DNA of 64,000 nt from Budorcas taxicolor (Eukaryota > Chordata > Mammalia > Artiodactyla > Bovidae), in contig NC_068933.1 of NCBI RefSeq assembly GCF_023091745.1, positions 14,760,001-14,824,000 of the forward strand, written 5' to 3'. Positions 23,658 to 34,230 of this stretch are shown one piece after another (within the stretch, counting starts at the first letter, position 1; each line of letters begins with the position of its first letter). The position numbers and the translations under genes are program-made. The notes below the pieces were generated by a model. It was given only the letters and a program-made list of their open reading frames with translations. It had not been told where the DNA came from and did no database searches.

Positions 23658-24076
23658 TTTTTTTGTTTTGAAGGTTCTGTTTTTATTGATTAGATTTAGG
23701 TATAGTTGCAATCTTTCCATCATACATAAGATATAAATCAAACATACATATAATATAAATGGGAATGAATGACCCACTATTGATCAGACATATTCTGGTA
23801 GCTACACAGTATTGTCCTATTCTTTCTTTGGTAATTTTGAGTTTGGAAGAACATCAGTCCTCTATTTAAGCTGTTGTATATCTAACTGTCCAAATTAAAT
23901 TAATCTAGTAAATGGAAAATAAATATTTACACAAACTTGAAGGATCATGCTAGGTTTAGTACACGAGAGACAAGAACAGAATTCATAATTACATTTTTAA
24001 ATGTTTATCTGGCTGGTTTTTTGTGGGTTAGATGGATAAGGGGGCAATGCTTAAGTCAAGAATGCACTAAGGACAT
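23658..24076 (-). mobile_element. Retrocopied mRNA tail (processed insertion of unknown origin)
   Basis: Read on the - strand, this 0.42 kb insert ends with AATAAA (complement at 23682-23687), about 12 nt more, and then an A-rich tail (T-run starting 23658). ATAAGCATC occurs on both sides (23649-23657 and 24077-24085) inside an otherwise continuous LTR. That is the structure of an LINE-mobilised mRNA 3' UTR. The source gene was not recognised and no coding frame is evident. Confidence 0.7.
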
Positions 24077-24085
24077 ATAAGCATC

Positions 24086-24348
24086 CTTTTATAAGAGAGG
24101 AGCCAAAGGAGATTTGACACAGAGAAGAGGAAACATCAAAGTGACCACAGCGGTGGGGACTGTAGTCATGTGACCACAAGCCAAGGGCTGCAAGCAGCCA
24201 CGAAGCTGCAAAGGTAAGAAACAGATTCTCCTCTAGCCCCTCCAGAGGGAGTGTGGCCCTGCCCAGTACTACTAATTTCAGACTTCCAACCTCCAGATTG
24301 TGAGAGAATAAATCTCTGTTGGTTTAAATCTCCAAGTTTGTGGCAGCA
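24086..24348 (+). mobile_element. MLT1-like LTR, right part
   Basis: Resumes 'ttttataagagaggagcc' and runs to 'ctccagattgtgagagaataaatctctg' and 'agtttgtggcagcag', the typical 3' portion. Confidence 0.6.
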
Positions 24349-25202
24349 GACATCCGCTCTTCCTAAATCACCTCCATCTCATTCAAAATTTGTTTTCTTG
24401 ACAGCCTTCTTTAGTTTGGTGTTAGAGGGAAATCAAAATCCAGTTATATCAATTCACGCTAATGAGAGACCCTTAATGGTCTCGGCGGCAATGACGTTTT
24501 AAAAAGGAGGGCATTTATAACTCCTCAAATTAATGTTGAATCGGTACGATTAGCATAAGGAAACAAACAGAACTGTAACCACAAACAGTAAGGGGAAATT
24601 TAGAGAAGTGGACCAACAAACAGGCAAATGAAGGATGGGATCTGCCGTCAGAACTCTCCCCTTAGTCAGGGTCTTCTTTTCACTTGTGAGAACTTCTCCA
24701 AAAGTTCTGTGTTTATTCTCAGTGACTCCTGGGTTGCCCCGCACTGTGCCGAGCACACAGTAAATGCTGATTCTAGCGGTGGGTGAATGAGAAGGCGGTG
24801 GGGTGGAGGCAGGTTATTGCTCCCACAACAGAATCTGTTAACACTCCTTCAATTTTCTCCTCTTTCTGAATCTATCTTCACCCAAACTTCTATGTTACTT
24901 GCTGCAATCTACAATAATTTCTGATTGTCAGCAACATATACCTCTTAATTTGGTGTGCAAAGTTGCCCTATAAGCAGATGAAATCTTTAAGCTACAGAAA
25001 GAACTCTGCTTCATACACTAAGCTGAAGCTCCCTGTGATGACTTCTGAATGTTGCTCAAGTCAACACAGAGCAAAAAGCTGGAATTATCAGCCCCAAGAG
25101 AAAAGCCAGTTGCCTGGAAAAATTGAAGCCCACAATTCACACCATTCACAGTATCTTTATGTTTATTTATCTTTTTAAAATTTTTATCTTTTATTTAACA
25201 GA
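24349..25202. other. Intergenic sequence
   Basis: No gene or confident repeat. It is AT-rich before the SINE at 25203. Confidence 0.35.
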
Positions 25203-25408
25203 GAGCTGTCATAGCTCAGTCAGTAAAGAATCTGCCTGCAATGCAGGAGACCCGGGTTTAACCCCTGGGTTGGGAAGATGCCCTGGAGAAGGAGATGGCA
25301 ACTCACTCCAGTATTCTTGCCTAGGAAATCCCATGGACAGAAGAGCCTAGCAGGCTTCGGTCTAAGGGGTCACAAGAGTCGGACACAATTTGGTGACTAA
25401 ACCACCAC
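25203..25408 (+). mobile_element. Bov-tA SINE
   Basis: tRNA-like head 'gagctgtcatagctcagtcag', B-box-like GGTTTAACCCC, then the Bov-A unit to 'gtcggacacaatttggtgact'. Confidence 0.9.
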
Positions 25409-25908
25409 AATATCTTTAGTAAACTTTCTAAGCGATGTTAATGTCAAAATATGGAAAACAATTCCTTCATATAGCAATCTCCCTAACAGTGTTCTCACTC
25501 AACAGTTGTATTACACTTCCCCTAGCTGGTTCTTGTAAAAGTCCAAAAATAAATGGTAAACTATGAGGTTGTGGGGCCCTGTGACAAATTGCCAAAATAT
25601 TCCCCAAAGCTCCTCTCCCAGTTTTCCTTCCTTCATCAAAACTACATTGAGCACCTACAACTGGCAAATTCTAGAGAGACATGCAGGAAATAAATCATTG
25701 CACACAGCAGGCTAAGAAAAATATTGTAAACACCCATAGAATACTTTGAACAAGCAGTGCTGCAAAGCTCCCTGGTTCATAGGAAGCCTTTCCATCTGTG
25801 CAGTTAGGACAGCCTGAAAGTCCCCTCTCCCTCGGCTGTTTTCATTCCAGGGGATCTGTTCCTACCTGGGATTTGCTGGTAGCCTTCAGCTGTTAAATAC
25901 CAAATGTG
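25409..25908. other. Intergenic sequence
   Basis: Nothing recognised. Confidence 0.35.
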
Positions 25909-26116
25909 TGTGGTATTAGTCGCTCAGTTGTGTCTGACTCCTCATGACCCCATGGACTTTAGCCCTCCAAGCTCTTCGGTTCATGGAATTCTCCAGGCAA
26001 GAATACTGCAGTGGGTTGCCAGTTCCTTCTCCAGAGGATCTTCCCAACCCAGGGATCGAACCTGGGGTCTCCTGAATTGCAGGCAGATTCTTTATCATCT
26101 GAGCCACCAGGGGAGC
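25909..26116 (-). mobile_element. Bov-tA SINE
   Basis: Reverse Bov-A unit and tRNA-like head complement ending 'ctgagccaccaggggagcc'. Confidence 0.92.
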
Positions 26117-27468
26117 CAAATGGTAGCCTCCAACTTCAGCTGAGTGGTGCTTCTGAAGTCCACAGAAACCAACTGGGGATCTTGCTCAAATGCAGATTTG
26201 GATTCTGCTGGTCAGGGGAGGGGCCTGAGGTTCTGCATTTCTGATGGACTCCCAGGTGACTACTACTACACTGGTCTGAGGGCCACATTTGAGCACCAAG
26301 TGATTAGAGAACTTCCTTTTTACTTAAAACACAGTAAAACCAACTTCTGAAGGCATCTAGAGGCATGTGTGTAATGCTTCAAGACCTCCCTTAAGGATAG
26401 AGAAGTTGAAAGCATTTGAGCCACTGGATAGACTAGGGGGCTGATGTCTCACTGTGGTTTCAGAGCTTCTACCTTATTCAGCAAAAACTGCCAGGTACTA
26501 TATCTAAAAATAGAGCTAGAAAGCAAAGAACTAAATTGTATCAAGGTAAAAAACAAAGGAGTAAAGACCGAAGTCCAGGCAACCACTCTATTAGGAACAA
26601 CAGCTTTCCCATGTCTCTGGTCTCCTTTAAACTGGGGTTCAGATAAAAGCCAACAGTTCAATGTATATCCTCATGGTTGAAGAGACCACTTGTTCTTCCC
26701 ATTCCCATCACCTCCGCCCCCTCCAACTGGTCACCTGGCTGCTCTAACAAGCCCCTGCCACATACTTCCTGTTGGTGTCTTTTTGAGATGAGATTACTAC
26801 TCATGATTACAGAGAAGATACGAATTAGGAATGCTGAGTAAGGGAAAGTCCAGAGAAGTCACCCACCCAACAGGATGTATGCTGCTGGGCACGGAGGGTG
26901 ACTATTGTGTTGAGGCTACTGTACCGGGTCTTACACAAGCACAGGCCTTTCCTTCTTTACTAGAGAACACACCCCCGAACCATGTCCTTCTCTGTGTGGT
27001 ACTTCCGGCTTCTGACTCACATCGGGGCCCACAACATGCTGTTATCACTGGACCTGGGAGAAACAGGAGCACGTGGACAGAGGCCCAAGGACAGAGCTGA
27101 TGCCTCTGACAGCGGTCACACCAGCTGGAGGCAGCAGGTGCCTGACAAGGGGTCTGCCAGTCCTGAATCACAGCATCCCTGCCGGGACTCTCCTCACGGG
27201 AACAGAGGAGAAAACTGAGGCCATGGACCCTGGAGTCACACAGCAAATCTACACAAGCTTGGACATCAGCTTGCTGTGCGCAATGGTCGTTTCCAGGGCC
27301 CCTTGTGGCACCTCAGGTTCTTCGGTGGGAAAATAGGTGTGGGACTTGATGCTCTTCTGGGTTTCTTTTGGAGAACAGCCTGTGGTCCCACATCCTGAGA
27401 GCCTACTCACTTCAGAAATAGAGCCCAAGGTGGGTTTGTCCTTCAGCCCTTGTCCTCCTGAGACTTCG
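26117..27468. other. Intergenic sequence
   Basis: No exon recognised. Overlapping frames at 26831-27336 on both strands lack domain features. A diverged MIR-like end may lie near 27190-27240 ('aaaactgaggcc'). Confidence 0.35.
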
Positions 27469-27481
27469 GAAGTATAGGAGA

Positions 27482-28191
27482 CACTATGGAGAACAGTATG
27501 GAGATTGCTTTAAAAACTAGGAATAAAACCACTATAGGACCCAGCAATCCCACTACTGGACATATACCCCCAAGGAAACCAGAATTGAAAAAGACACATG
27601 TACCCCAATGTTCAATGCAGCACTATTTACAAGAGCTAGGACATGGAAGCAACCCTGATGTCCACTGGCAGATGAATGGATAAGGAAGTTGTGGTACATA
27701 TACACAGTGGAATATTACTCAGCTATAAAAAGGAATGTATTTGAGTCAGTTCTAAAGAGGCGGATGAACCTAGAGCCTATCACACAGAGTGAAGTAAGTC
27801 AGAAAGAGAAAAACAAATACCGTATATTAATGCATACATACAGAATAAAGAAAGATGGTGCTGACGATCCTACAGGGTAGCCAAGGCAACACAGACATAA
27901 AGAACAGACTTTTGGATTCAGTGGGGGAAGGAGAGGGTGGGATGATTTGAGAGAATAGCATTGAAACATACATATTACCATATGTAACATAGATAATCAG
28001 TGTGAGCTTGATGTATGAGGCAGGGCACCCAAAGCTGGTGCTCTGATAGCTTGGGGAGGGAGGTGGGAGGGAGATTCAGGATGGCGGGTACACATGTATC
28101 CCTATGGCTGGTTCATACTGGTGTATGGCAAAAATCAACACAATATTGTAATTATCCTCCAATTAAAATAAATAAATAAAACTTTAAAAAA
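27482..28191 (+). mobile_element. L1 LINE, 5'-truncated 3' end
   Basis: Carries the end of ORF2, in-frame stops included ('ccagcaatcccactactgga', 'gtggaatattactcagctataaaaa'), a 3' UTR, and an A-rich tail AATAAATAAAACTTTAAAAAA. A 13 bp near-perfect target duplication (GAAGTATAGGAGA at 27469, GAAGTACAGGAGA at 28192) flanks it. Confidence 0.92.
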
Positions 28192-28204
28192 GAAGTACAG
28201 GAGA

Positions 28205-30599
28205 GTCAGCTGCCGTTGTGTTTTCTTCACTCTCTGACAACTCTTCATCTTTCCCCACTTGATAAAATCCCCAGTTCCACTAATGAATCTACAAATCTAT
28301 GGATTAAGACAGGAGGGAGAGATTTGAAATCACCCAGAACAGTCTTAGAGCAATTCAGCTGACATTTCCAAACACCCACTAGATTTTTTTTTTTCTTTCC
28401 ATTCAGTAGCCCTTCCCCTTCCCAAGCTTGCAAATCTGCAGTTTCTCGAGCTGGAAAGAAACAAAAAACGATCCATTTTTCAGTGTTTGGAAGCCATATA
28501 TCAAATCTATATAGTTAATAATATTAATAATAATAAACATTTTCTATTTATGATTGCTCTATTCTCCAACAAAGGTCTTCGGGCCAGGAGTCTAAGCACA
28601 GACTAATATAGAATTAGCATCGTCTAATTTCTAGTCTTCCTAGCTTTGCTTTGATTTTGGTGCTAATGTTTAACTCACTCGAAATGACCATGCTGTTGAG
28701 TTGAGGGGCTTCTGCGCTGGGAGCCTCTTTCAGCCTCACATCCCTGGGACACAAAGCTGGCCACCAAGCACTAGCAGATGTTACCTGAGAAGGGGGGCAT
28801 CTAAAGCCCCCCATCATTTGCCTAATTTTGGTCGACTTAACAAATCTCAGGTAAAATTACTGGGGCTTTTACAGGGAAAGTGAAGCTTTCTTAGTGATGA
28901 GAAACACGACGAAATGAATGAGAATATCACACAACAGCACAAATCCCACAAAACACTACTACGTGAGAGCCACTGCAGAAACGATTCCAGGCAAAGCAAA
29001 AGCATGAATCGAGTAAGGAAGCCTTCTTTTAGGTGTCTTGCCTATATTTACATCCTTCATCCCAGTGACCACTTGTGACCTAGTAGATACAGTAATTATC
29101 TCCAATTCACCGAAGAGGAAACTGAGGCATGGCAAGATTCAGTGAACAGCCCAAAGTCTCACCCAGGTGGTAGGCGGTGGAGCTGGAATCTGAGTAACTC
29201 TTTGGCTCCAGGGACCATAGCCCTCATTATTCCACTTTCATTTTGAGGGGAAACTATGTCATCATCAGGGGACACTTACTTTATCACCATCCTGGGGAGG
29301 AGGAGTAAAGGGAAGGTGACTATGAGGGTCCCAGCACCCTGTTTCTGGCAGGGTGAGTAAAGCCAAAAAATAAAACATATCCTTTCCCTCACGAAAGGAG
29401 GGAAATGAAAGGAGGGCTTCCCAGTCTCCTAGAAAGGACTGTAGCTGCGAGGACCTGCTAAGGAGGGCCCCCTTTCCACCCCACTTCCACTCACCTACCC
29501 ACCTTCGCTTGGGCCCCCGAACCCAGACAAGGGGACCTGCAGCCCTCAGCAAGCTCTGGACCTTGGCTTCCAAGCAAAGACGAGAAATTAAACAGTTTGC
29601 ACAGAATGAAATTTGGCCCGTGGAAGGTGCCTGCAGCTGGCGGTTAACACCAGCAGTAAGAGGATCAACTCCTAGTCCGTTGGCTTAAAAAGGGGGTGGG
29701 GGTGAGAAGTGTGCGCGCTCCCTTTTACCCATTCACGTTAGTTAATTTGGATGATAAGGGTTCGTGTTTAATCCCTTTGTGTGCCACTGAATATAGTGAA
29801 ATCGACAACCCCTGAGAGGGCACTGGTGCCGGCTGAGCAACCTGCGGGAGGGTACGGGTCGTGTCCAATCTGTCCTGAAGTAGAAAAGAAACGTCATGAG
29901 GAGACTAAAAGCAAGACGGAGAGGGACACCCTTGGGGTGCTCCGTGCAAACCCAGCCCCACACCTTCCAGGCTGCAGCAGGTGGGCTGCTGGCTTCCTGG
30001 AGGCACAGCTCCCCAGACCAGCCTCTGCGCCCTAGGGGCTCCCCAGGTGCCACTGGAGAGCAGGTCTTCCCCCCCAGCCACCTCTGCTGAGGACTAAGGA
30101 CACCCAAAGGGAGAGCCCGGCCCTGCCACAGTCTAGAGAGAACTTAGGCAGAAAGGTGGAGAGCAGAAAGGGAGGGAAAGATGTGTAAGGAGAGGTCTCA
30201 GTTGTTCTCAACTGGAACAGATTAGGGAAAAAAAGGGAGAGCTCTCTGGCTCTAGAGCAGGTCATAAAACAAAAACCATTTTTATAGTTTCCATCTGCAA
30301 GAAAGCTCACCCCCACCCCACCCACGGCCCTCAAGCCGGGAGCCCCCAGAGTGCGGGTGGGTTCCTAGGCAGCTCGTGTGAGCGGGGGCCTGGCGGCGGG
30401 GGAGGAGGCCCCCGGCTGCTGGGCCCGGCTGCCCGCAGAGGCGCAGGCAGGGCGAGTTCCCAGCCACAGCCACCCCCCTCCTTCCCCACGGGCCCATCCA
30501 GCAAATTTCCTCCCTCGTTTCGGTCTGTGCCTTCCCTCCCTCCTCCTCCCCCGATATATTCGCTCTCTAAAACCATAAAAAAGAGATCAACTTCCCTAA
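28205..30599. other. HELT upstream flank without recognised gene
   Basis: One old MIR lies at about 29035-29195. An AT-rich stretch with TTAATAATATTAATAATAATA occurs near 28515-28535. A CG-rich patch lies at about 30330-30500. No exon or ruminant SINE was recognised. Open frames near 29265-30580 are GC-driven and show no domain. Confidence 0.4.
29035..29195 (-). mobile_element. MIR SINE fragment
   Basis: The reverse orientation carries the MIR core wording: CCGAAGAGGAAACTGAGGCA, then a 'cccaaagtctcacccaggtggtagg' type stretch. It is a mammalian-wide SINE, old and diverged. Confidence 0.7.
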
Positions 30600-31080
30600 C
30601 TTCACGGAGCCCTTTTCAGTGACAAATATTGATGCCCAAAGTGTCTGCGCTCTCCCGCCCCCAAACGTTAAGAAAAGGCGCCCGCGAAAGGGGGACATAA
30701 AAAGTTAACAATGCTGTGAAAATATGTTTGCAGAAAATAGACAATCGTTGGATTAAACGTATTCAAGTATGAAATAATGCCTTTTTGTGTCAAAACTTGG
30801 GCGATGGGCGGGTACAAAAGTTCCCTGTGGCAGCGACTTGCTCCCTTTGTGAGCCGTGCGCTTTGGCGTCTCCACTTGGGCGCATTACTTAGAGCCCTCT
30901 AAGCGCGATTGTTTCTCCCTTTCTAATGACATTTACCGGATCAAAACATGCTGTTAATTCGATCAGAAGGCTTCACCCTCCCTGACAAAGCCACAATAAT
31001 TTCTCCTGAAGTTTGTTAAATTGACCAAAATTAGGCAAATGAATAGGGGTCTGTAGGCGCCCCCTCTCGCAGGTGACGTC
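30600..31080. promoter_or_regulatory. Candidate upstream enhancer, repeat-free, with SOX-like motifs
   Basis: About 480 bp, 1.0-1.5 kb before the TATA box, contain no repeat I can recognise. They contain AACAAT (30707-30712), ACAAT (30741-30745), ATTGTT (30908-30913) and ACAATA (30993-30998), all compatible with SOX binding. Conservation cannot be measured here; it is guessed from texture and position next to a neural developmental gene. Confidence 0.35.
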
Positions 31081-31169
31081 GCATAATGCTCGCCGGGGCC
31101 AGCTGCATTCCCCCTTTTCTTCTCAGCCCACTCTTCCCCGTGTTGCCCCCAATCCTCCCACCACCCCCG

Positions 31170-31170
<1 letters not shown>

Positions 31171-31212
<42 letters not shown>

Positions 31213-31244
31213 CACATACACACGCACACACACACACACACACG
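31171..31244. repeat. (CA)n microsatellite upstream of HELT
   Basis: About 74 bp of CA repeat, interrupted by ATGCACATACACACGC, lie about 870-940 bp before the TATA box. It produces spurious His/Thr-rich and Cys/Val-rich open frames. Such alternating tracts can adopt Z-DNA and are usually length-polymorphic. Confidence 0.95.
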
Positions 31245-31619
31245 CCTGCCTGTCTTTCCTCCCCCACCCTCTGGCATTATTAAAATTTAGCCCAATGAAA
31301 CTATTCATAGTTTTCAATGGACATTTTCCGTATAGGATAATAGGCTACAAATTGAGCCTCTTCCCCCCGCGAGGAGAGAGCCAGAGGGAGGAGAAAAGAA
31401 AGGCAGCGATGTGGTCAGGCAGTGGGGGGAGCGTCGCGTGCCAAAGACCGGCGGGAGGGGTGAGGCGAGGCGAGGGCCTCGTGTGCCAGCGGCAGCCCCA
31501 CACCTGCCGGGATGTCCGGACAAATAAAGCGGGGTAAACAAAAAGGGGGGAGATGGACGTGTCACCAAGTCGTGTGAGAAAAGCCTGGGAACAAACGGGG
31601 CGCCTCCGTCTCCAAGAGC

Positions 31620-31780
31620 TCTCCCTTGAACCCGGCGGAACAGCCTATTAAAGGCTTACTTAATTACTTTAATGACTCTGGACAGGCTTTAAAACGCACT
31701 CGGCGCTGGGACTGTGGGCTTGCTGGGATTTGTAAACAGGCAATCGTGTGAGACTCAGCGGTGGGACTAAAGGAGGCGAC
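31620..31780. promoter_or_regulatory. Upstream promoter segment with homeodomain-like and FOX-like motifs
   Basis: This repeat-free segment contains an AT-rich block CTTACTTAATTACTTTAATG near 31653-31672, which holds a TAATTA core, and GTAAACA at 31732-31738, a forkhead-type core. It lies 330-490 bp before the TATA box. The regulatory role is inferred. Confidence 0.35.
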
Positions 31781-31888
31781 ACTGTTTTGTGAGGGTCCTC
31801 GCCCCCCGGTGCCCACAGCCGCTGCGCCTCTGCGCTCGCTCACCCGCCGGCGCCAGTTTACCGCCTCTTTCCCACCCGGGCTGTTGCC

Positions 31889-31896
31889 ATGCAAAT
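31889..31896 (+). promoter_or_regulatory. POU octamer motif ATGCAAAT
   Basis: A perfect octamer sits 19 bp before the first promoter E-box. POU-domain factors bind this motif. Binding here is inferred from sequence and position only. Confidence 0.5.
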
Positions 31897-31914
31897 ATTA
31901 TTCCCCCCGCTGGT

Positions 31915-31939
31915 CACGTGTCCTTTGAAGGGCCACGTG
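31915..31939. promoter_or_regulatory. Paired CACGTG E-boxes in the HELT proximal promoter
   Basis: Two perfect class B E-boxes lie at 31915-31920 and 31934-31939, 19 bp apart start to start and roughly 170-195 bp before the TATA box. A CTTTGAA core (31923-31929), which fits a TCF/LEF site, lies between them. HES, HEY and HELT proteins bind CACGTG-type sites, so feedback by HELT or control by a relative is possible; that role is inferred. Confidence 0.6.
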
Positions 31940-32110
31940 GATTAACAAAGCTGATCTGCCCCCAACTCGCCCCCCTCGGCTGCTAATTTTTTTTTTTCTT
32001 AACTTAAAAAAAAAACTGATCTTGAATGCATGCATCCCCCAAACGCAGCTCCCCTAATCCTATGGAATAATTCAAGTCGTGAATGCACTTGGAGCCCTAG
32101 ATGACCGCTT

Positions 32111-32116
32111 TATAAG
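32111..32116 (+). promoter_or_regulatory. TATA box of HELT
   Basis: TATAAG within CTTTATAAGGC lies 124 bp upstream of the HELT ATG. If transcription starts about 25-30 bp downstream, the start is near 32140 and the 5' UTR is about 95 nt. The start site is inferred, not seen. Confidence 0.7.
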
Positions 32117-32234
32117 GCAGACCCTCGTAGTTGGGAGGCTACAGTCTACCTGGGACACTCGAGGAGGCACACGAGGGGAAAAGCGGACGGGTGCCTTGCG
32201 CCACCGCCTCTCCTGAGAGCGCGTATTGATCAGA

Positions 32235-32261
32235 ATGTCAGACAAGCTCAAGGAACGCAAA
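32235..32261 (+). CDS. HELT: HELT coding exon 1
   Basis: Nine codons (MSDKLKERK) end exactly at a GTGAGT donor at 32262. The ATG is preceded by CAGA, giving A at -3. No upstream ATG was chosen because residues 1-9 match the known HELT N-terminus. Intron 1 is 443 bp, phase 0. Confidence 0.93.
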
Positions 32262-34069
32262 GTGAGTCGGCTGAGTCCAGATGGCTCTTGCGCCTTCTGG
32301 GTGGGGGTGTCTAACTCCCAGGGCCACCAGCTGGCTGGACCGACGAGCCGGGACATGGTCACACAGGACTTCTCCTGGAGAGGAATCCTGAGCGGTTTGG
32401 GAAGGGAATGAGGATAGCTAGAGGGGACTCCGCGGTCGGGGTGGAGGCCACATGTGGAAGCTGGTGGCCACCTCCCCATGGCCCTGGTGCTCAGCAAGGT
32501 GGTGTGACCCCGCAGAGGTTAGAAGCGGAGTGCATCAGCACAGGTGCGAGAGGACAGAGCTCATGTGACCCAGTGTGGGGGGACAGGGGCCTGGGGCGAC
32601 TCCCTGGGCAGCACTGAGGGGTGGCAGACGGCTGTGCCAGCCGTGCCTTTGATGATTCTCTGGGCAAAGACATCCTAAACGGACAAACAAACCTCTGTTC
32701 TCAGAGAACCCCCGTTTCCCACAAAGTGATAGAAAAGAGGAGAAGAGACCGGATTAACCGCTGTTTGAACGAGCTGGGCAAGACGGTGCCCATGGCCCTG
32801 GCGAAGCAGGTAATGTTGTCAGCTGAGAAAACAGGTGCTGGCGCTGGGTATGCTCTGATGCCGGGAGTCTGGAGCTGGAGAGGGCTGTAGGTGCGGGCTT
32901 CCTGCCCGGGGCCCTGAGCGCGGAGTTGAGCCCCAGGCGGCCCTGGCGCAGATCCACAGTGGCGCCCCGCGCCCCCCTCCCCCGCCCCCCCGTTCGGCTG
33001 GATGGTCCCCTCGGGTTAAAACGGTGCATCCAGCCTACCCGGGTTAGCCCGCACCGTCTGGGCCGCTTCCAGGAGACTTTTCGTCCTTTTCCAGAGTTCC
33101 GGGAAGCTGGAGAAGGCGGAGATCCTCGAGATGACCGTGCAGTACCTGAGAGCCCTGCACTCCGCCGATTTTCCCCGGGGAAGGGAAAAAGGTGGGCAGG
33201 GAGTGTGCGCCACACAGAGCCCTGCGGGTGGCAGCGGGAGTAAAGCGGTCTCTCAAGGTCTCCTCTCCGGATGCTGCAGGGGCGGGGCCCCGAGTCCCGA
33301 GAAAGCTAAGGGGGACTGGAGAACAGGCGTCTGGGGATACAGGTTCTGAGGCCTCTTCTCAGGTGGGGAGGGGTGAGGTCAGACTCCTAAGGAAATGGAG
33401 GGCGTTGGCTTGCGTTTTTTCCAGTCTCCAGGCTGGAAAGAGAGGGGCGGGCCTTGGATGGAAACCGGCCAGAAGACGTGATGGGAGGGGCTTGGCATCT
33501 GCCGTAGGCTCCGGGTCAGGAAGGGGCCACTCACAGTTTTCCCTTTCTGCGTTTTCCTTGCCCCTCCAGCAGAGCTGCTAGCAGAGTTTGCCAACTACTT
33601 CCACTACGGCTACCACGAGTGCATGAAGAACCTAGTACATTACCTCACCACCGTGGAGCGGATGGAGACCAAGGACACCAAGTACGCGCGCATCCTCGCC
33701 TTCTTGCAGTCCAAGGCCCGCTTGGGCACCGAGCCCGCCTTCCAGCCACTGGGTTCGCTCCCAGAGCCGGATTTCTCTTACCAGCTGCACCCAGCGGGGC
33801 CCGAGTTCGCGGGCCACAGCCCGGGTGAGGCGTCCGTGTTCCCGCAGGGCGCGGCGCCGGGGCCCTTCGCCTGGCCTCACGGCCCGTCCCGCAGCCCCGC
33901 GCTGCCCTACCTGTCCAGCGCGCCCGTGCCTCTCCCGAGCCCCGCGCAGCAGCACAGCGCCTTCCTGGCGCCCGGGCAGGGCCTGGACCGCCACTACCTG
34001 AACCTCATCGGCCACGCGCACCCCAGCGCCCTAAACCTGCACGCGCCCCAGCACCCTCCGGTGCTCTGA
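32235..34069 (+). CDS. HELT: HELT, Hes/Hey-like bHLH-Orange transcriptional repressor (four exons, 242 codons)
   Basis: The coding sequence joins 32235-32261, 32705-32809, 33095-33191 and 33570-34069. All introns are GT-AG and the product is 242 residues, the length I know for mammalian HELT. Residues about 10-71 form the bHLH: basic region VIEKRRRDRINR (17-28, with E19 as the E-box-reading glutamate), then helix 1, loop and helix 2 (about 49-67). Residues 77-125 form the Orange domain, followed by a Pro/Ala-rich tail ending HPPVL. The position that is Pro in HES and Gly in HEY is Lys16, and there is no WRPW or YRPW end, as is known for HELT. The family is nuclear, binds E-boxes and represses transcription. 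In mouse it specifies midbrain GABAergic neurons. The start has A at -3 and lies 124 bp after a TATA box. The frame is intact, with no sign of decay. Confidence 0.97.
32705..32809 (+). CDS. HELT: HELT coding exon 2: basic region and helix 1
   Basis: Thirty-five codons from R10 to Q44. The acceptor is CTCTGTTCTCAG ending at 32704 and the donor GTAATG starts at 32810. The exon carries KVIEKRRRDRINRCLNELGK, the DNA-contacting basic region and first helix. Intron 2 is 285 bp, phase 0. Confidence 0.95.
33095..33191 (+). CDS. HELT: HELT coding exon 3: loop and helix 2
   Basis: Residues S45-K76 plus the first base of codon 77. The acceptor follows a pyrimidine-rich tract and TTCCAG ending at 33094. 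The donor GTGGGC starts at 33192, so intron 3 is phase 1 and 378 bp long. The helix 2 core LEKAEILEMTVQYLRAL is complete. Confidence 0.95.
33570..34069 (+). CDS. HELT: HELT coding exon 4: Orange domain and C-terminal tail
   Basis: The exon completes codon 77 (Ala) after the CCCCTCCAG acceptor at 33569 and runs to TGA at 34067-34069. It encodes the Orange domain (77-125), which in this family contributes to dimer specificity, and a tail of about 117 residues rich in Pro, Ala, His and Ser. By eye the exon is very CG-rich, so many long reverse-strand frames over it are spurious. Confidence 0.95.
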
Positions 34070-34166
34070 CGCCGACAAATCCCGCAGACTGCTCTGCGCT
34101 CTGGGCACTGCTTGGGAGAAATACTGTATATTGTACAAGTGTAAATATTGTGCTGGAAAAAAAAAA

Positions 34167-34172
34167 AATAAA
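34167..34172 (+). terminator. Poly(A) signal 1 of HELT
   Basis: AATAAA at the end of a 12-A run, about 98 nt after the stop codon. It is likely the proximal cleavage signal. Confidence 0.6.
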
Positions 34173-34230
34173 AAGCTGAGTTGGGTAAGGTCAAAAGCGA
34201 ATTCGTCTTCTGAAGGACCTTCCCCCTGGC

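Noticed and set aside
27486..27880. Open frames of 63-65 codons
   Set aside because: They are out-of-frame or broken pieces of L1 ORF2 and its 3' region.
31031..31537. His/Thr and Cys/Val repeat frames
   Set aside because: Translation of the CA microsatellite.
33632..34021. 129-codon reverse frame opposite HELT exon 4
   Set aside because: Shadow of the CG-rich HELT coding strand; Arg/Gly/Ala composition is typical of antisense GC frames.
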